Source of the DNA: Micromonospora pallida
GTDB lineage: Bacteria > Actinomycetota > Actinomycetes > Mycobacteriales > Micromonosporaceae
Length of the DNA stretch: 64,000 nucleotides
NCBI RefSeq assembly: GCF_900090325.1
Contig: NZ_FMHW01000002.1
Location: 7,398,501-7,462,500 of the forward strand
Reading direction: 5' to 3'
Numbering within the stretch: position 1 is the first letter of the stretch; every line of letters starts with the position of its first letter. The translations under genes and the position numbers were made by a program. Shown piece after piece: positions 15,959 to 27,174 of the stretch. Below the pieces are notes generated by a model. That model saw only the letters and a program-made list of their open reading frames with translations, was not told where the DNA came from and made no database searches.

Positions 15959-18682
15959 TCAGCCGGCGGACGCCGGGTGGTGCGCGACGGCCAGTACCGG
16001 TGGGAAGGCCTCGTGCGCGATGAAGTGCTTGGTCAGTTCGACGCGACTGTTGATGTCGAGCTTCGAGAACACCCGCCGGAGATGACTGTCGACGGTGTGC
16101 GGCGACAGGAACAGGACGCTCGCCGCCTCCCGGTTGGTCCGGCCGTCGACGATTGCCCGTACGACGCGCAGCTCCGCGCTCGTGAGGCTCTCCCAGCCGG
16201 ACTTGGGCCGCTCCGCAGCGAGCCGACGGACGTTGGGCGCGTCGAGATGACGAAGCTGCTGCTGCACCCGGTCTGTGTCGCACTGCGCGCCGCATTCCAG
16301 ATAGAGATCCAGGGCGGACTCGAGGAGCCGAACCGCCCGGGTCCGGTCCCGCACGCCCTGTTCGACCCGCGCCGCGTCCTCGAGCGCGCTGGCCGCCGCC
16401 AGCGGGCGTCCGGCGAGCCGATGGAGATCAGCGGCCCGGTGCAGCGCGACCGGGTCGTTGCGCAGGACGCCCTCGGCGTGTTCGGCGGCCCCCGCCAGTG
16501 ACTGCACCAGCGGGTTGCGCTGGGCGAGTCGCCGGGCGAACTCGGCCGCCCGTTCGGCCTCCGCGCCGAGTCCCACCTGCCGGGCCTGGCAAACGAGCGT
16601 CGCCGCCGCGGTCGGTGCCTCGGAGAAGAGCAGCGGATCGGGTACGACCCGCCCCTCGATGTTGATCAACGTCTGGACCATCATCGCCGGGCGCCCACTG
16701 GCGGCGTGGAACTGCGCGAGCGCCCAGTCCAGGCGGGCCCGGTCGGCTGGCGCGTCACCGGTCGTCAGCCGCTCGGTCAGGCGCAACTGGTCGCTGGCCG
16801 TGGCGAGATCGCCGCGACCCATGCTGATCCGGGCCAGCACGAGGCGCGCGGGTACGGCGTCCTCCGGCGCCGACCGCTCCACCAGGCGAAGCGCCGTCTC
16901 GGCGTCGACCCGTGCCTCCTCGAGTCGACCCACCGCAGCCAGGAGTTCGGCGCGGTGGCCGTACCACAGGGACTCCGACCAGGTCTCGCCGCGCGGCTCC
17001 GACTCCTGCCGGACGGCGGCGAGGACGGCGGTGGCCTCCTCGAACTGGTCGGCCGCGACGAGCGCCCGGACCAACCACGTCCAGAGCGGCCGTTCGCCGT
17101 GGCATCGCGGCGTCGCCGGCTCACCGCGCCACGCTGCCGGGACCGGGTCGGGTACGTCGCGCACGCGCTTCGCGGTGTCCGCGAACGCCCGATTCAGCTT
17201 GGCGCGGTCCAGCTCGCAGATGTCCTGCCGCGCCAGCGTCCGCTGGAGAAGCTCGGCCGCCGTGTCGGGGCTGTCGGCGTCCCGCAGTCCCTGCCCCAGC
17301 TCGAGCACCAACTGCGACTCGGCTGCCGCGTCGAGACCGGGGCGCAGGGCGATGTCGGCCAGCCGGCAGGCTTCGCTGCCCCGTCCCGCTCCGGCAAGCA
17401 GACGCAGGGCACGGGCCAGCGTTCGCGGCGCGTCGTCGAAGAGAACACCCAGTTGCGCGACGGCCCGAGCCACCAGGTTGTCGCAGCCGGCGGGCGGCTG
17501 GGGTGCCGGTGAGGAGGTCCCGACCGGTGCGACAGGGCCTGGCCGTTCGACACGGGTGTCCGCCACGCTGGCCAGGGAAGGGCGCACCACGGGAGCGGGC
17601 GAGCGCGGTACGCGCCGATCCCCGCCGGCGTCTCCCGCGCTGGTCCCCGGCCCGGCCGCCGACCCGAGGGCGGGCCCGGCCGCGGAGCGCTCCCGGAACG
17701 CGGCGTGCTGAAGTGCCTCGCCGACCACCTGGTGGGTGAACGTCAGCTCCGGGCCCACCCGTCGTACCAAGCCCACCTGCACCGCCTCGTCGACCCCGGA
17801 GGACAGCTCGGCGGAATCGTCGAGCAGGGCCGCCGCCTCCTCGACCGTGAACGTGTGGCCGATCCCCCGGCCCGCCACGAGCAGCCGCCGAACCGCGGGC
17901 GACAGCTCGTCCAGCAGGCCGTGCACCGCGGTGAGGACGCCCTCGGGCAGCCGCTCGGCCACCACCGAGGCCGCCCCGTCGATGATGATCATCTGTCCGG
18001 CCTTGATGAGGGCGCTGAACACGTGCTCCATCAGCCACGGGTTGCCGCCGCACCGAGCCGCCCAGTCGAGTACGGACGCATCCGGTTTGGCGCCGAGGAT
18101 GCTGGTGCACAACTCGGCTGCCGCCTCGTCGTCCAGCGCCCCGAGGTGAAGCCGTACCGCGGCATGGTCGATCAGCCAGTCGATGGCGTGCTGGGCCAGC
18201 GATTGGGTGGGCACCGGTCGACGGGCGAGCAGCCACAGCACCGGTGACGAGGCCAGCGACTGGACGAGCCCCCGGAGGGCCAGCGCACTGACGTCGTCGA
18301 TCCGGTGCGCGTCGTCCAGTACGACCACGAGGGGGTGTCTGCGGGCCGCGCTCTCGACCAGTTCACCCACCCGGTCCATCACCCAGAAGGGGTTTCTGTC
18401 CGGGCGGACCAGATCGTCGAAATCGGCTTCACCGGACATCACCCGTCGCAGGAAATTGATCAGCAGGTGAATGGGGATCGGCTGGCCGGTGATACTGGCC
18501 CTCCCGGCGACCACGGTCAGACCGCGTTCCGCCCCCTCCACGCCCGTGGCCTTCAGCAGGTGGGTCTTGCCCACGCCGAACGGTCCGTCGACGATGACGC
18601 AACTGCTGGATCCCCGCAGGGTGGCGTCCAGCCGGCTGCCCAGCGAGGACAGCACCTGCTCACGCCCTACCAGTGGATTCAT
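15959..18682 (-). CDS. LAL-family LuxR transcriptional regulator, full length
   Basis: 907 residues. The N-terminal ATPase has a Walker A GPFGVGKTHL (about 32-41) and Walker B LVVVLDDAH (near 115-123); a central helical region follows, and a C-terminal LuxR HTH (RTNREAASVLFLSPHTVDSH, about 840-895). These proteins bind DNA as ATP-dependent switches and often govern antibiotic clusters. The start at 18682 is preferred because the fold begins MNPLVGRE and a GGGGTGG lies just upstream; a longer frame to 18781 adds 33 unrelated residues. It is divergent from the mevalonate operon and shares with it the region holding an ACTACCC/GAGTAGT operator candidate. Confidence 0.92.
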   Translation of the reverse strand: MNPLVGREQVLSSLGSRLDATLRGSSSCVIVDGPFGVGKTHLLKATGVEGAERGLTVVAGRASITGQPIPIHLLINFLRRVMSGEADFDDLVRPDRNPFWVMDRVGELVESAARRHPLVVVLDDAHRIDDVSALALRGLVQSLASSPVLWLLARRPVPTQSLAQHAIDWLIDHAAVRLHLGALDDEAAAELCTSILGAKPDASVLDWAARCGGNPWLMEHVFSALIKAGQMIIIDGAASVVAERLPEGVLTAVHGLLDELSPAVRRLLVAGRGIGHTFTVEEAAALLDDSAELSSGVDEAVQVGLVRRVGPELTFTHQVVGEALQHAAFRERSAAGPALGSAAGPGTSAGDAGGDRRVPRSPAPVVRPSLASVADTRVERPGPVAPVGTSSPAPQPPAGCDNLVARAVAQLGVLFDDAPRTLARALRLLAGAGRGSEACRLADIALRPGLDAAAESQLVLELGQGLRDADSPDTAAELLQRTLARQDICELDRAKLNRAFADTAKRVRDVPDPVPAAWRGEPATPRCHGERPLWTWLVRALVAADQFEEATAVLAAVRQESEPRGETWSESLWYGHRAELLAAVGRLEEARVDAETALRLVERSAPEDAVPARLVLARISMGRGDLATASDQLRLTERLTTGDAPADRARLDWALAQFHAASGRPAMMVQTLINIEGRVVPDPLLFSEAPTAAATLVCQARQVGLGAEAERAAEFARRLAQRNPLVQSLAGAAEHAEGVLRNDPVALHRAADLHRLAGRPLAAASALEDAARVEQGVRDRTRAVRLLESALDLYLECGAQCDTDRVQQQLRHLDAPNVRRLAAERPKSGWESLTSAELRVVRAIVDGRTNREAASVLFLSPHTVDSHLRRVFSKLDINSRVELTKHFIAHEAFPPVLAVAHHPASAG

Positions 18683-19115
18683 GGTTACCACCCCGGGTAT
18701 CTCTGGTGGATCGTCCAACGTGTGCCACGGGCCCGGCCAGCGTCGCGGGTGTGCGACTGTCCGGAGCTGACAGTTGCACACCCGGCGCGGAGTCGGGCTC
18801 GGTCGACCGTCGCGGCGAAAGCGCCACCTCAGTTATACGGGATTCACGGCGCTGTGACGTGAATGGATGTACTAGCCTGCACTACCCGTGTGAGTAGTGG
18901 GCAGGGCAGCGCGATGCGATTACTGTCGTTGATGTCGATCAGTGCATAGATGGTAGTCGTGCTGGTCAGGAATTGGTGCTGCTTTCCTCGGAGATTCGTG
19001 CGTCCGGAACGGGCCAGAGGTCTCGCGCCCGAAATTACATGTTTTCCGACAACTCGTGGGAGTCCGGGGTGTATGGGCGTGAAGGTGATCGTCACTTCGA
19101 TCGGAAGTGGGGTAC
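18683..19115. promoter_or_regulatory. Divergent control region LAL regulator / mevalonate operon
   Basis: About 430 bases without a gene, AT-richer than the surroundings from 18830 to 19050. It must hold the promoter of the whole mevalonate-prenyltransferase operon and that of the LAL gene. The clearest element is the inverted repeat at 18881-18898, listed separately. Confidence 0.6.
18881..18898. promoter_or_regulatory. Candidate operator, ACTACCC-N4-GAGTAGT
   Basis: Two heptamers (18881-18887 and 18892-18898) are inverted and start 11 bases apart. Including flanks, 18 of 21 bases equal the element at 51655-51675 upstream of the haloperoxidase-like gene. It lies about 200 bases from both divergent starts. 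Probably a binding site for a cluster regulator; which one is unknown. Confidence 0.5.
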
Positions 19116-20204
19116 ATGACCGTCAGCTATCTCGGGGCGGCTGCGGACGTGGCTGCTGTCGATGCCGCGCTCAGGGACTTCTTCACCGAACGCCGCGCCG
19201 AAGCCGAGGCGCTCGGTCCGGACCTCGCGGCGATGGTCGCGGAACTCGAGGGCTACGTTCTGCGCGGCGGCAAACGCATCCGGCCGGCCTTCGCCTGGTT
19301 GGGCTGGCTCGGCGCCGGCGGTGATCCCCACGACCCGGCCGCCACGGCGGTGCTGAGCGCCTGTGCGGGATTCGAGCTGCTGCACGCGGCGTGCCTGATC
19401 CACGACGACATCATCGACGCGTCCCGGACCCGCCGTGGCCATCCCGCCGCGCACGTGGCATACGCCGAGCGGCATCGGGCGCGGCGGTTCTCCGGTGACC
19501 CCGACGCCTTCGGCACGGGCACCGCCATCCTGATCGGGGACCTGGCCCTGATCTGGGCCGACGTCCTGGTCCGCGCCTCCGGGCTGTCGGCGGACGCGCA
19601 CGCCCGGGTCTCCCCGGTCTGGTGCGCGGTCCGCTCGGAGGTCATGTACGGCCAACTCCTCGACCTGGTCAGCCAGGCGAGCGACGACGAGGACGTCGAC
19701 GCGGCACTGCGCGTCGACCAGTACAAGACGGCCTCGTACACGGTGGAACGCCCGCTGCAGTTCGGTGCCGCGATCGCCGGCGCGGACGCCGACCTGGTCG
19801 CGGCCTATCGGGCGTTCGGGGCCGACATCGGGATCGCGTTCCAGCTCCGCGACGACCTGCTCGGCGTGTTCGGCGACCCGACGGTGACCGGCAAGCCGTC
19901 CGGCGACGACCTGCGCGAGGGCAAGCGAACGGTGCTGCTGGCGACGGCGCTCGAGCGGGCGGACGCCCACGACCCGGCGGATGCGGCGTTCCTCCGGGCG
20001 ACGGTCGGCACCGACCTCTCCGACGAGGAACTGGCCCGCGCCCGGGCCATCCTGGTCGGCGTCGGTGCCGTCGAGCACATCGAAGGGCAGATCGCGCTCC
20101 GCTTCGACCGGGCCATGGCCGTGCTGGCGGCCAGCACCGCCACCAGCGCCGCGAAACACCAGCTCGCCGAGATGGCGATCAAGGCAACGCAGCGGGCCCA
20201 GTGA
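19116..20204 (+). CDS. Polyprenyl (farnesyl/geranylgeranyl) diphosphate synthase
   Basis: 362-residue trans-isoprenyl diphosphate synthase. It condenses dimethylallyl diphosphate with isopentenyl diphosphate units in the cytosol. The first Asp-rich motif is DDIID at residue 97-101 and the second is FQLRDDLLG with the Asp pair at 246-247. GGKRIRP near residue 50 binds diphosphate. It opens the mevalonate operon; GGAAGTGG precedes the ATG at 19116, which is better placed than the in-frame GTG at 19107. Its stop overlaps the next start (TGATG). Chain length cannot be read from sequence; farnesyl is expected if the end product is a farnesylated dibenzodiazepinone. Confidence 0.92.
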   Translation: MTVSYLGAAADVAAVDAALRDFFTERRAEAEALGPDLAAMVAELEGYVLRGGKRIRPAFAWLGWLGAGGDPHDPAATAVLSACAGFELLHAACLIHDDIIDASRTRRGHPAAHVAYAERHRARRFSGDPDAFGTGTAILIGDLALIWADVLVRASGLSADAHARVSPVWCAVRSEVMYGQLLDLVSQASDDEDVDAALRVDQYKTASYTVERPLQFGAAIAGADADLVAAYRAFGADIGIAFQLRDDLLGVFGDPTVTGKPSGDDLREGKRTVLLATALERADAHDPADAAFLRATVGTDLSDEELARARAILVGVGAVEHIEGQIALRFDRAMAVLAASTATSAAKHQLAEMAIKATQRAQ

Positions 20205-21430
20205 TGTCACCGACGAATCCACTCACGTTCGCCGGCCGCGCCAGCTCCGCCGGCGATCCGGGCGTCGCCCACGGCCGCACCGATGCCCCGAGTACGGCCC
20301 ACGGCCGTACCGATGCCCCGGACGCCGTGCCCGGTGGTCCCGGTGGCCCGGGTGCCGCGCCCGGCCGGGTCGGCGTCGGCCGCGCCCACGGCAAGGCCAT
20401 CCTGCTCGGGGAACACGCCGTCGTGTACGGCGCTCCGGCGCTGGTCATTCCGGTTCCGCAGTTGACGGTCACCGCGACCGCGACGCGAATCCCGGCTGAC
20501 GGCGCGGACCGGATCTCCTTCGCGATGACGGGACCGGGAACCACGTCGGTGACACCACTGGCCAACGACGGCCTGCAACACCTGGTGGCGGAGTTCAAGG
20601 AGCGGGCTGCCGTCGTCGAGCGCATGTGCGCCGACGTGCTCATCGACAGCGCGATCCCGCAGGGTCGTGGACTCGGTTCCAGTGCCGCGTGCGCCCGAGC
20701 GGCCGTGCTGGCACTCGCGGAGGTCTTCGACCGCCGGCTCGACGCGCGAACGGTGTTCGATCTGGTGCAGGCTTCGGAACGGGTGGCGCACGGCCGGGCG
20801 AGCGGCATCGACGCGCTCGCCACCGGTGCGACGGCTCCCCTCCTCTTCCACACCGGCACCGCCCGGGAACTGCCCGTCGCCATGCTGGGGCAGTGCCCCG
20901 CGCACCCACCGGAGCGGGCCGACGGTCACGCCGACGAGGGCCACCCCGACCGGATCGCGCGTGCCGGCCGTCAGGCGCCCGTCTCCACCAGCTTCGACGG
21001 GCTGTTCGTCATCGCGGACAGCGGTGTCGGCGGCAGCACCAAGGACGCCGTGGAGCTGGTACGGCACCGGTTCGAGCGCGAGGCGGAGACGCAGGAGGCC
21101 TTCGTACGTCAGGTGTCGAGCCTGACCCGGGCGGCCCTGCGCGACCTCACCGTCGGCCGGTTGCCCGACTTTGGCGCGCGGCTGACCGAGAACCACCGGC
21201 TGCTCCGCGAGATCGGGATCAGCACGGATCGGATCGACGCGCTGGTCGGCGCCGCGCTCGCGGCCGGCAGTCTGGGCGCCAAGATCACCGGCGGCGGGTT
21301 GGGTGGCTGCATGATCGCGCTGGCCGAGGACCCCCGCCGGGCGGAGACGGTCGTGCGGGGCCTGCACGAAGCCGGCGCCATCCGGACCTGGGTCGTACCG
21401 ACGGGGAGGTTCGCGAGTCATGGCCATTGA
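20204..21430 (+). CDS. Mevalonate kinase
   Basis: 408 residues, GHMP kinase fold; phosphorylates mevalonate at O5 using ATP. Motifs: GKAILLGEHAVVYG (near 66-79), the ATP loop PQGRGLGSSAA (near 152-162), DSGVGGSTKDAV and the C-terminal KITGGGLGGC. It is longer than the Streptomyces enzymes because of an N-terminal Gly/Pro/Ala-rich extension of about 60 residues with a duplicated HGRTDAP (25-bp DNA blocks at 20267 and 20297). The start overlaps the previous stop and the end overlaps the next gene by 11 bases, so the operon is tightly coupled. Confidence 0.93.
   Translation: MSPTNPLTFAGRASSAGDPGVAHGRTDAPSTAHGRTDAPDAVPGGPGGPGAAPGRVGVGRAHGKAILLGEHAVVYGAPALVIPVPQLTVTATATRIPADGADRISFAMTGPGTTSVTPLANDGLQHLVAEFKERAAVVERMCADVLIDSAIPQGRGLGSSAACARAAVLALAEVFDRRLDARTVFDLVQASERVAHGRASGIDALATGATAPLLFHTGTARELPVAMLGQCPAHPPERADGHADEGHPDRIARAGRQAPVSTSFDGLFVIADSGVGGSTKDAVELVRHRFEREAETQEAFVRQVSSLTRAALRDLTVGRLPDFGARLTENHRLLREIGISTDRIDALVGAALAAGSLGAKITGGGLGGCMIALAEDPRRAETVVRGLHEAGAIRTWVVPTGRFASHGH
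20267..20321 (+). repeat. 30-bp-period duplication in the mevalonate kinase N-terminus
   Basis: A 25-bp block at 20267-20291 is repeated at 20297-20321 with two mismatches. It encodes AHGRTDAP twice in a non-conserved N-terminal extension, another in-frame expansion in this cluster. Confidence 0.75.
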
Positions 21431-22465
21431 CCACCAGATGACGCCGGCCGGACCGGCTGGGCAGGTCCTCGACCCCGGCGCGACCGCCGTCGCCCATCCG
21501 AACATCGCGCTGATCAAGTACTGGGGCAAGCGCGACGAGCAACTCATGATCCCGTACGTCGACAGCCTGTCGATGACCCTGGACGTCTTCCCGACGACCA
21601 CCACCGTCCGGCTCAGTCCCGAGGCACCGGCCGACAGCGTCACGCTCGACGGATCGCCTGCGGAGGGGGAACAGCGGCGGCGCGTCGTCGCCTTCCTGGA
21701 CCTGGTCCGGGAGTTGGCGGGGCGTACCGAACCGGCCGAGGTCGACACCCGCAACGCCGTACCCACCGGAGCGGGTCTGGCGTCCTCGGCGAGTGGCTTC
21801 GCCGCGTTGGCCCTCGCCGGCGCCGCCGCGTACGGCCTCGACCTCGACCCCACCGCGCTGTCCCGCCTGGCCCGGCGCGGGTCCGTGTCGGCCGCCCGGT
21901 CGATCTTCGGTGACTTCGCGATCTGCCACGCGGGCCGGGGGACCAGCGAGGACGCGGACCTCGACTCCTACGCCGAGCCGGTGCCGGTCCCGGACTTCGA
22001 CCCGGCGCTGGTGATCGCGCTGGTGGACGCCGGCCCCAAGGCCGTGTCCAGCCGCGCCGCCATGCGGCGAACCGTCGAGACCTCCCCGCTCTACCGGTCG
22101 TGGGCGACCTCGAGCGCGGCCGACCTGACCGAGATGCGGGTGGCGCTGCGACGTGGCGATCTCGACGCGGTGGGAGAGATCGCCGAGCGGAACGCCCTCG
22201 GCATGCACGCGACGATGCTGGCCGCACGGCCGGCGGTGCGCTACCTGTCGCCGGCCACCGTGGCCGTGCTCGACCGCGTCGGGTGGCTACGAGCGAACGG
22301 GGTACCGGCCTACGCGACCATGGACGCCGGGCCGAACGTCAAGGTGCTCTGCCACCGCACGGATGCCGCCCGGGTGGCCGAGGCGCTGCGCGACGCCGCC
22401 CCGGGGTGCTCGGTGGTCACCGCCCGGCGCGGGCCGGGCGCCCGCCTGCGAACGGGGGCCGAGCG

Positions 22466-22469
<4 letters not shown>
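21420..22469 (+). CDS. mvaD: Diphosphomevalonate decarboxylase
   Basis: 349 residues; ATP-dependent decarboxylation of mevalonate 5-diphosphate to isopentenyl diphosphate. Recognised by HPNIALIKYWGKRD (about 26-39), PTGAGLASSASGFAAL, the ARSIFGDFA segment and DAGPN near the C-terminus. It overlaps mevalonate kinase by 11 bases and its TGA overlaps the GTG of the next gene. Length equals the family norm. Confidence 0.95.
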
Positions 22470-23640
<1,171 letters not shown>

Positions 23641-23644
<4 letters not shown>

Positions 23645-24732
23645 TCGCCAACCGCAAGGACGACCACGTCCGGTTCGCCACCGAGCAGCAACGCCAACTC
23701 GGCGGACACCACCAGTTCGACGAGGTGTCCTTCGTCCACCACGCCCTGGCTGGCCTCGACCGGTCCGAGGTGTCCCTGACCACCCGGTTCGGTGGCCTCG
23801 AATGGCCGGTGCCACTGTGCATCAACGCGATGACCGGCGGCAGCGTCAAGACCGGTCTCATCAACCGCGACCTGGCGATCGCCGCCCGCGAGACCGGGGT
23901 CCCCATCGCGACGGGCTCCATGAGCGCGTACTTCGCCGACGAGTCGGTGGCGCACACCTTCAGCGTGATGCGCCGGGAGAACCCGACCGGGTTCATCATG
24001 GCGAACGTCAACGCGACCGCCTCCGTCGAGAAGGCGCGGCGGGCCGTCGACCTGTTGCAGGCCGACGCCCTCCAGATCCACCTGAACGTCATCCAGGAGA
24101 CGGTGATGCCGGAGGGCGACCGGTCGTTCGCCTCGTGGGGGCCGCGGATCGAGAAGATCGTGGCCGGCGTCGACGTCCCGGTGATCGTCAAGGAGGTCGG
24201 CTTCGGGCTGAGCCGCGAAACCCTGTCGACGCTGCGGGACCTGGGCGTACGGGTGGCCGACGTCGCCGGCAGCGGCGGTACGAACTTCGCGCGCATCGAG
24301 AACGACCGGCGGGACCGGGCCGACTACTCCTTCCTCAACGGCTGGGGCCAGTCCACGCCCGCGTGCCTGCTGGACGCCCAGGGCGTCGATATCCCGGTGC
24401 TGGCCTCCGGCGGGATCCGCCATCCGCTGGACGTGGTGCGGGGACTGGCGCTCGGCGCGTCCGCCGCCGGGGTGTCCGGCCTGTTCCTCAAGACGGTGCT
24501 GGACGGCGGCGTGCCCGCGCTGGTGGCGCTGATCTCCCGGTGGCTCGACCAACTGGCCGCCCTGATGACCGCGCTGGGCGCGCGGACCCCGGCCGACCTG
24601 GCCCGATGCGACGTGCTGGTCCATGGCGAACTGCGCGCGTTCTGCGCCGACCGGGGAATCGAGACCAGCCGGCTCGCCACCCGTTCCAGGTCTTACGGCA
24701 CCACCCACGAGACGATTGGAGGCATCCGTTGA
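23641..24732 (+). CDS. fni: Type 2 isopentenyl-diphosphate isomerase
   Basis: 363 residues, FMN- and NADPH-dependent isomerase that makes dimethylallyl diphosphate. Features: RKDDHVRFA at the N-terminus, INAMTGGS near 62-69, ATGSMSA, QIHLNVIQE, VAGSGGTNFARIE and ASGGIRHPLD, all FMN/substrate contacts of the family. The length equals that of the Streptomyces enzyme. It starts four bases before the end of the kinase gene and its TGA overlaps the TTG of HMG-CoA reductase. Confidence 0.95.
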
Positions 24733-25790
24733 ACGACACGAACGCGGTCGCCGGCGTTCCCATGAAATGGGTGGGTCCGGTACGCATTTCGGGAGATGTG
24801 GCGGAGATCGAGACGGAGGTTCCGCTCGCTACCTACGAGTCGCCGCTCTGGCCGTCCGTCGGCCGGGGGGCGAGGATCTCCATGATGGTCGAGCCGGGCA
24901 TCGTCGCCACCCTGGTCGACGAGCGGATGACGCGCTCGGTGTTCGTCCGGGCCAAGGACGCGCGGACCGCGTACCTGGCCTCGCTGGAGGTCGACGCGCG
25001 ACTGGACGAACTGCGCGAGATCGTACGGACCTGCGGCAGGTACGTCGAGTTGATCGGTTTCCACCACGAGATCACGGCCAACCTGCTGTTTCTCCGGTTC
25101 GACTTCAGCACCGGCGACGCCTCCGGGCACAACATGGCGACGCTGGCCGCCGACGCGATCCTGTCCCACATCCTGCAGAGCATCCCGGGAATCTCGTACG
25201 GCTCTATCTCGGGAAACTACTGCACCGACAAGAAGGCCACCGCGATCAACGGCATCCTCGGTCGGGGCAAGAACGTGGTCACCGAACTGCTCGTGCCGCG
25301 CGAGATCGTGCACAAGTCGCTGCGCACGACGGCCGCCGCGATAGCCGAGTTGAACGTGCACAAGAACATGATCGGCACCCTGCTCGCCGGCGGCATCCGC
25401 TCGGCCAACGCGCACTACGCGAACATGCTGCTCGGGTTCTATCTGGCGACCGGCCAGGACGCGGCCAACATCGTCGAAGGCTCACAGGGGGTGACCGTCG
25501 CCGAGGACCGGGACGGCGACCTCTACTTCTCCTGCACCCTGCCGAACCTGATCGTGGGAACCGTCGGCAACGGCAAGGGGATCGAGTTCGTCGAGGAGAA
25601 CCTGACCCGACTCGGCTGCCGGGCCGCCCGCGAACCCGGTGAGAACGCCCGCCGGCTCGCGGTGATCGCGGCCGCGACGGTGCTCTGCGGCGAACTCTCC
25701 CTCCTCGCGGCGCAGACCAATCCGGGCGAACTCATGCGGGCGCACGTCCGACTGGAACGCAAGGGCACGACAGCGAAGATCGGTGGTTAG
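24729..25790 (+). CDS. HMG-CoA reductase (class I, NADPH)
   Basis: 353 residues; reduces HMG-CoA to mevalonate, the committed step. Catalytic elements: the ENVIG-like region, ASGHNMATLAAD (near 136-147), CTDKKATAINGI with the catalytic Lys (near 163-165), and LAGGIRSANAHYAN carrying the late His. The start is TTG at 24729: GGAGG at 24718-24722 is spaced 6 bases from it and it overlaps the isomerase stop (TTGA). An ATG at 24762 would lose 11 residues. No HMG-CoA synthase follows, unlike the Streptomyces CL190 cluster. Confidence 0.95.
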   Translation: MNDTNAVAGVPMKWVGPVRISGDVAEIETEVPLATYESPLWPSVGRGARISMMVEPGIVATLVDERMTRSVFVRAKDARTAYLASLEVDARLDELREIVRTCGRYVELIGFHHEITANLLFLRFDFSTGDASGHNMATLAADAILSHILQSIPGISYGSISGNYCTDKKATAINGILGRGKNVVTELLVPREIVHKSLRTTAAAIAELNVHKNMIGTLLAGGIRSANAHYANMLLGFYLATGQDAANIVEGSQGVTVAEDRDGDLYFSCTLPNLIVGTVGNGKGIEFVEENLTRLGCRAAREPGENARRLAVIAAATVLCGELSLLAAQTNPGELMRAHVRLERKGTTAKIGG

Positions 25791-25833
25791 GGATCCGATG
25801 TCGTCACGTACCACCGGGGGTATTGGAGGATCA

Positions 25834-26724
25834 ATGTCCGGAACTTCTGAGGCCGCAGAGCTCTACTCCACCATCGAGGAATCGGCCCGGCTGCTGAACG
25901 TGGCCTGTTCGCGGGAGACGGTCTGGCCCATTCTCTCCGCGTTCGGAGACGCGTTCGCGCACCCCGGCGCCGTGGTCGCGTTCCGGGTGGCGACCGCGTT
26001 ACGCCACGTCGGTGAGCTGGACTGCCGGTTCACGACGCACCCGGACGAGCGGGACCCCTACGCCTTCGCCCGGTCGAACGGCCTCACCCCGGAGACGGAG
26101 CATCCCATCGGCACCCTGCTCTCGGACGTCCAGAAGCGTTGCTCCGTCGACAGTTACGGCATCGACTTCGGAGCCGTCGGTGGCTTCAAGAAGATCTACG
26201 CGTTCTTCCGGCCGGACGACCTACAGGAGGCGTCGAGGTTCGCCGACCTCCCCACCATGCCGCGCAGTCTCGGCGAGAACGGCGAGTTCTTCGCCCGGCA
26301 CGGACTGGACGACCGGGTCGGCGTGCTCGGATTCGACTACCCGAGCCGAACGGTGAACGTCTACTTCAACGACGTACCGGCCGAATGCTTCGCATCGTCG
26401 ACGATCCGGTCGACGCTCCGCGAGATCGGCATGGCCGAACCGAGTGAGCGGATGCTCAAGCTCGGCGAGCAGGCGTTCGGCCTGTACGTCACGCTCGGCT
26501 GGGATTCACCGCGCATCGAGCGGATCTGCTATGCCGCTGCCGCCACGGATCTAACGACGCTTCCCGTACCGGTCGAACCGGAAATCGAGACGTTCGTGAA
26601 GAGCGTTCCGTACGGTGGCGAGGATCGGAAGTTCGTCTACGGTGTCGCGTTGACGCCGCACGGCGAGTACTACAAGCTCGAGTCGCACTACAAGTGGAAG
26701 CCCGGGGCGATGGACTTCATCTGA
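25834..26724 (+). CDS. ABBA-fold aromatic prenyltransferase (DzmP/NphB/CloQ type)
   Basis: 296 residues without DDxxD motifs, with the pattern of the soluble ABBA prenyltransferases: an N-terminal half with LNVACSRETVWPIL and VGELDCRFTTHP, central KIYAFFRPDDL, FDYPSRTVNVYF, and the ending KFVYGVALTPHGEYYKLESHYKW. These enzymes attach a prenyl chain from a diphosphate to an aromatic acceptor. As last gene of the mevalonate operon it should use the farnesyl diphosphate made just upstream. The start at 25834 follows GGAGGA; two earlier in-frame starts give an unrelated leader. The known enzyme of diazepinomicin biosynthesis, DzmP, belongs to this family and farnesylates a nitrogen of the benzodiazepine core. 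Confidence 0.92.
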   Translation: MSGTSEAAELYSTIEESARLLNVACSRETVWPILSAFGDAFAHPGAVVAFRVATALRHVGELDCRFTTHPDERDPYAFARSNGLTPETEHPIGTLLSDVQKRCSVDSYGIDFGAVGGFKKIYAFFRPDDLQEASRFADLPTMPRSLGENGEFFARHGLDDRVGVLGFDYPSRTVNVYFNDVPAECFASSTIRSTLREIGMAEPSERMLKLGEQAFGLYVTLGWDSPRIERICYAAAATDLTTLPVPVEPEIETFVKSVPYGGEDRKFVYGVALTPHGEYYKLESHYKWKPGAMDFI

Positions 26725-26760
26725 CCGCTCCGGCGGCGCGGCACGAGTGGCATCAAGCGT

Positions 26761-27174
26761 TCAGGCGGTGCGGCGGGAACGGGCGAGAGCCAGTCCGCCG
26801 AGGACGATGCCGACGAGTGCCAGCACCACGGCGGCGACAGCGCCGCCTCGGCCGTTGCCGGTGCCGACCGCGCCGCCGGAGCCGGTGGCGGCCAGCACGC
26901 CGACGATCATGCCGACCAGCCCCAGCACCACGGCCGCGATGGCACCGCCCCGACCGCTGCCGGCGCCGGCCCGACCTGCGGAGCGCAGCGCCCACGCGCC
27001 GACGCCCACCCCGATCAGCGCCAGGACCAGGGCCACCACCGACCCGGCCCGTCCGGAGCCACTGCCGCCACCACCGTCGACGGCGATCGGAACCTGGGCC
27101 GCTGCCGGTACGGCGAGCGCGAACCCGCCGAGCGGGGCAGCCACGGCGGCAGTGAGCAGACCACGGACGGACAT
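26761..27174 (-). CDS. Small Gly/Ala-rich membrane protein
   Basis: 137 residues: a signal-like N-terminus (to about residue 28), then three hydrophobic segments, each followed by a Gly-rich loop with a repeated pattern (G-GRGGA-AAVVL). The segments look like internal repeats of one unit. It resembles actinobacterial DUF6223-type proteins, without known function. The ATG at 27174 is preceded by GAAGGGA; the frame extends further upstream but without a ribosome site. Convergent with the prenyltransferase. Confidence 0.65.
   Translation of the reverse strand: MSVRGLLTAAVAAPLGGFALAVPAAAQVPIAVDGGGGSGSGRAGSVVALVLALIGVGVGAWALRSAGRAGAGSGRGGAIAAVVLGLVGMIVGVLAATGSGGAVGTGNGRGGAVAAVVLALVGIVLGGLALARSRRTA

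Noticed and set aside
19116..20204. Reading the chain length (C15 or C20) from the prenyl synthase sequence
   Set aside because: Residues before the first Asp-rich motif (A and C at positions -5 and -4) do not decide it reliably without a model or assay.
25783..26724. HMG-CoA synthase as the last gene of the mevalonate operon
   Set aside because: The product lacks the thiolase-like Cys/His motifs and has the ABBA prenyltransferase pattern.
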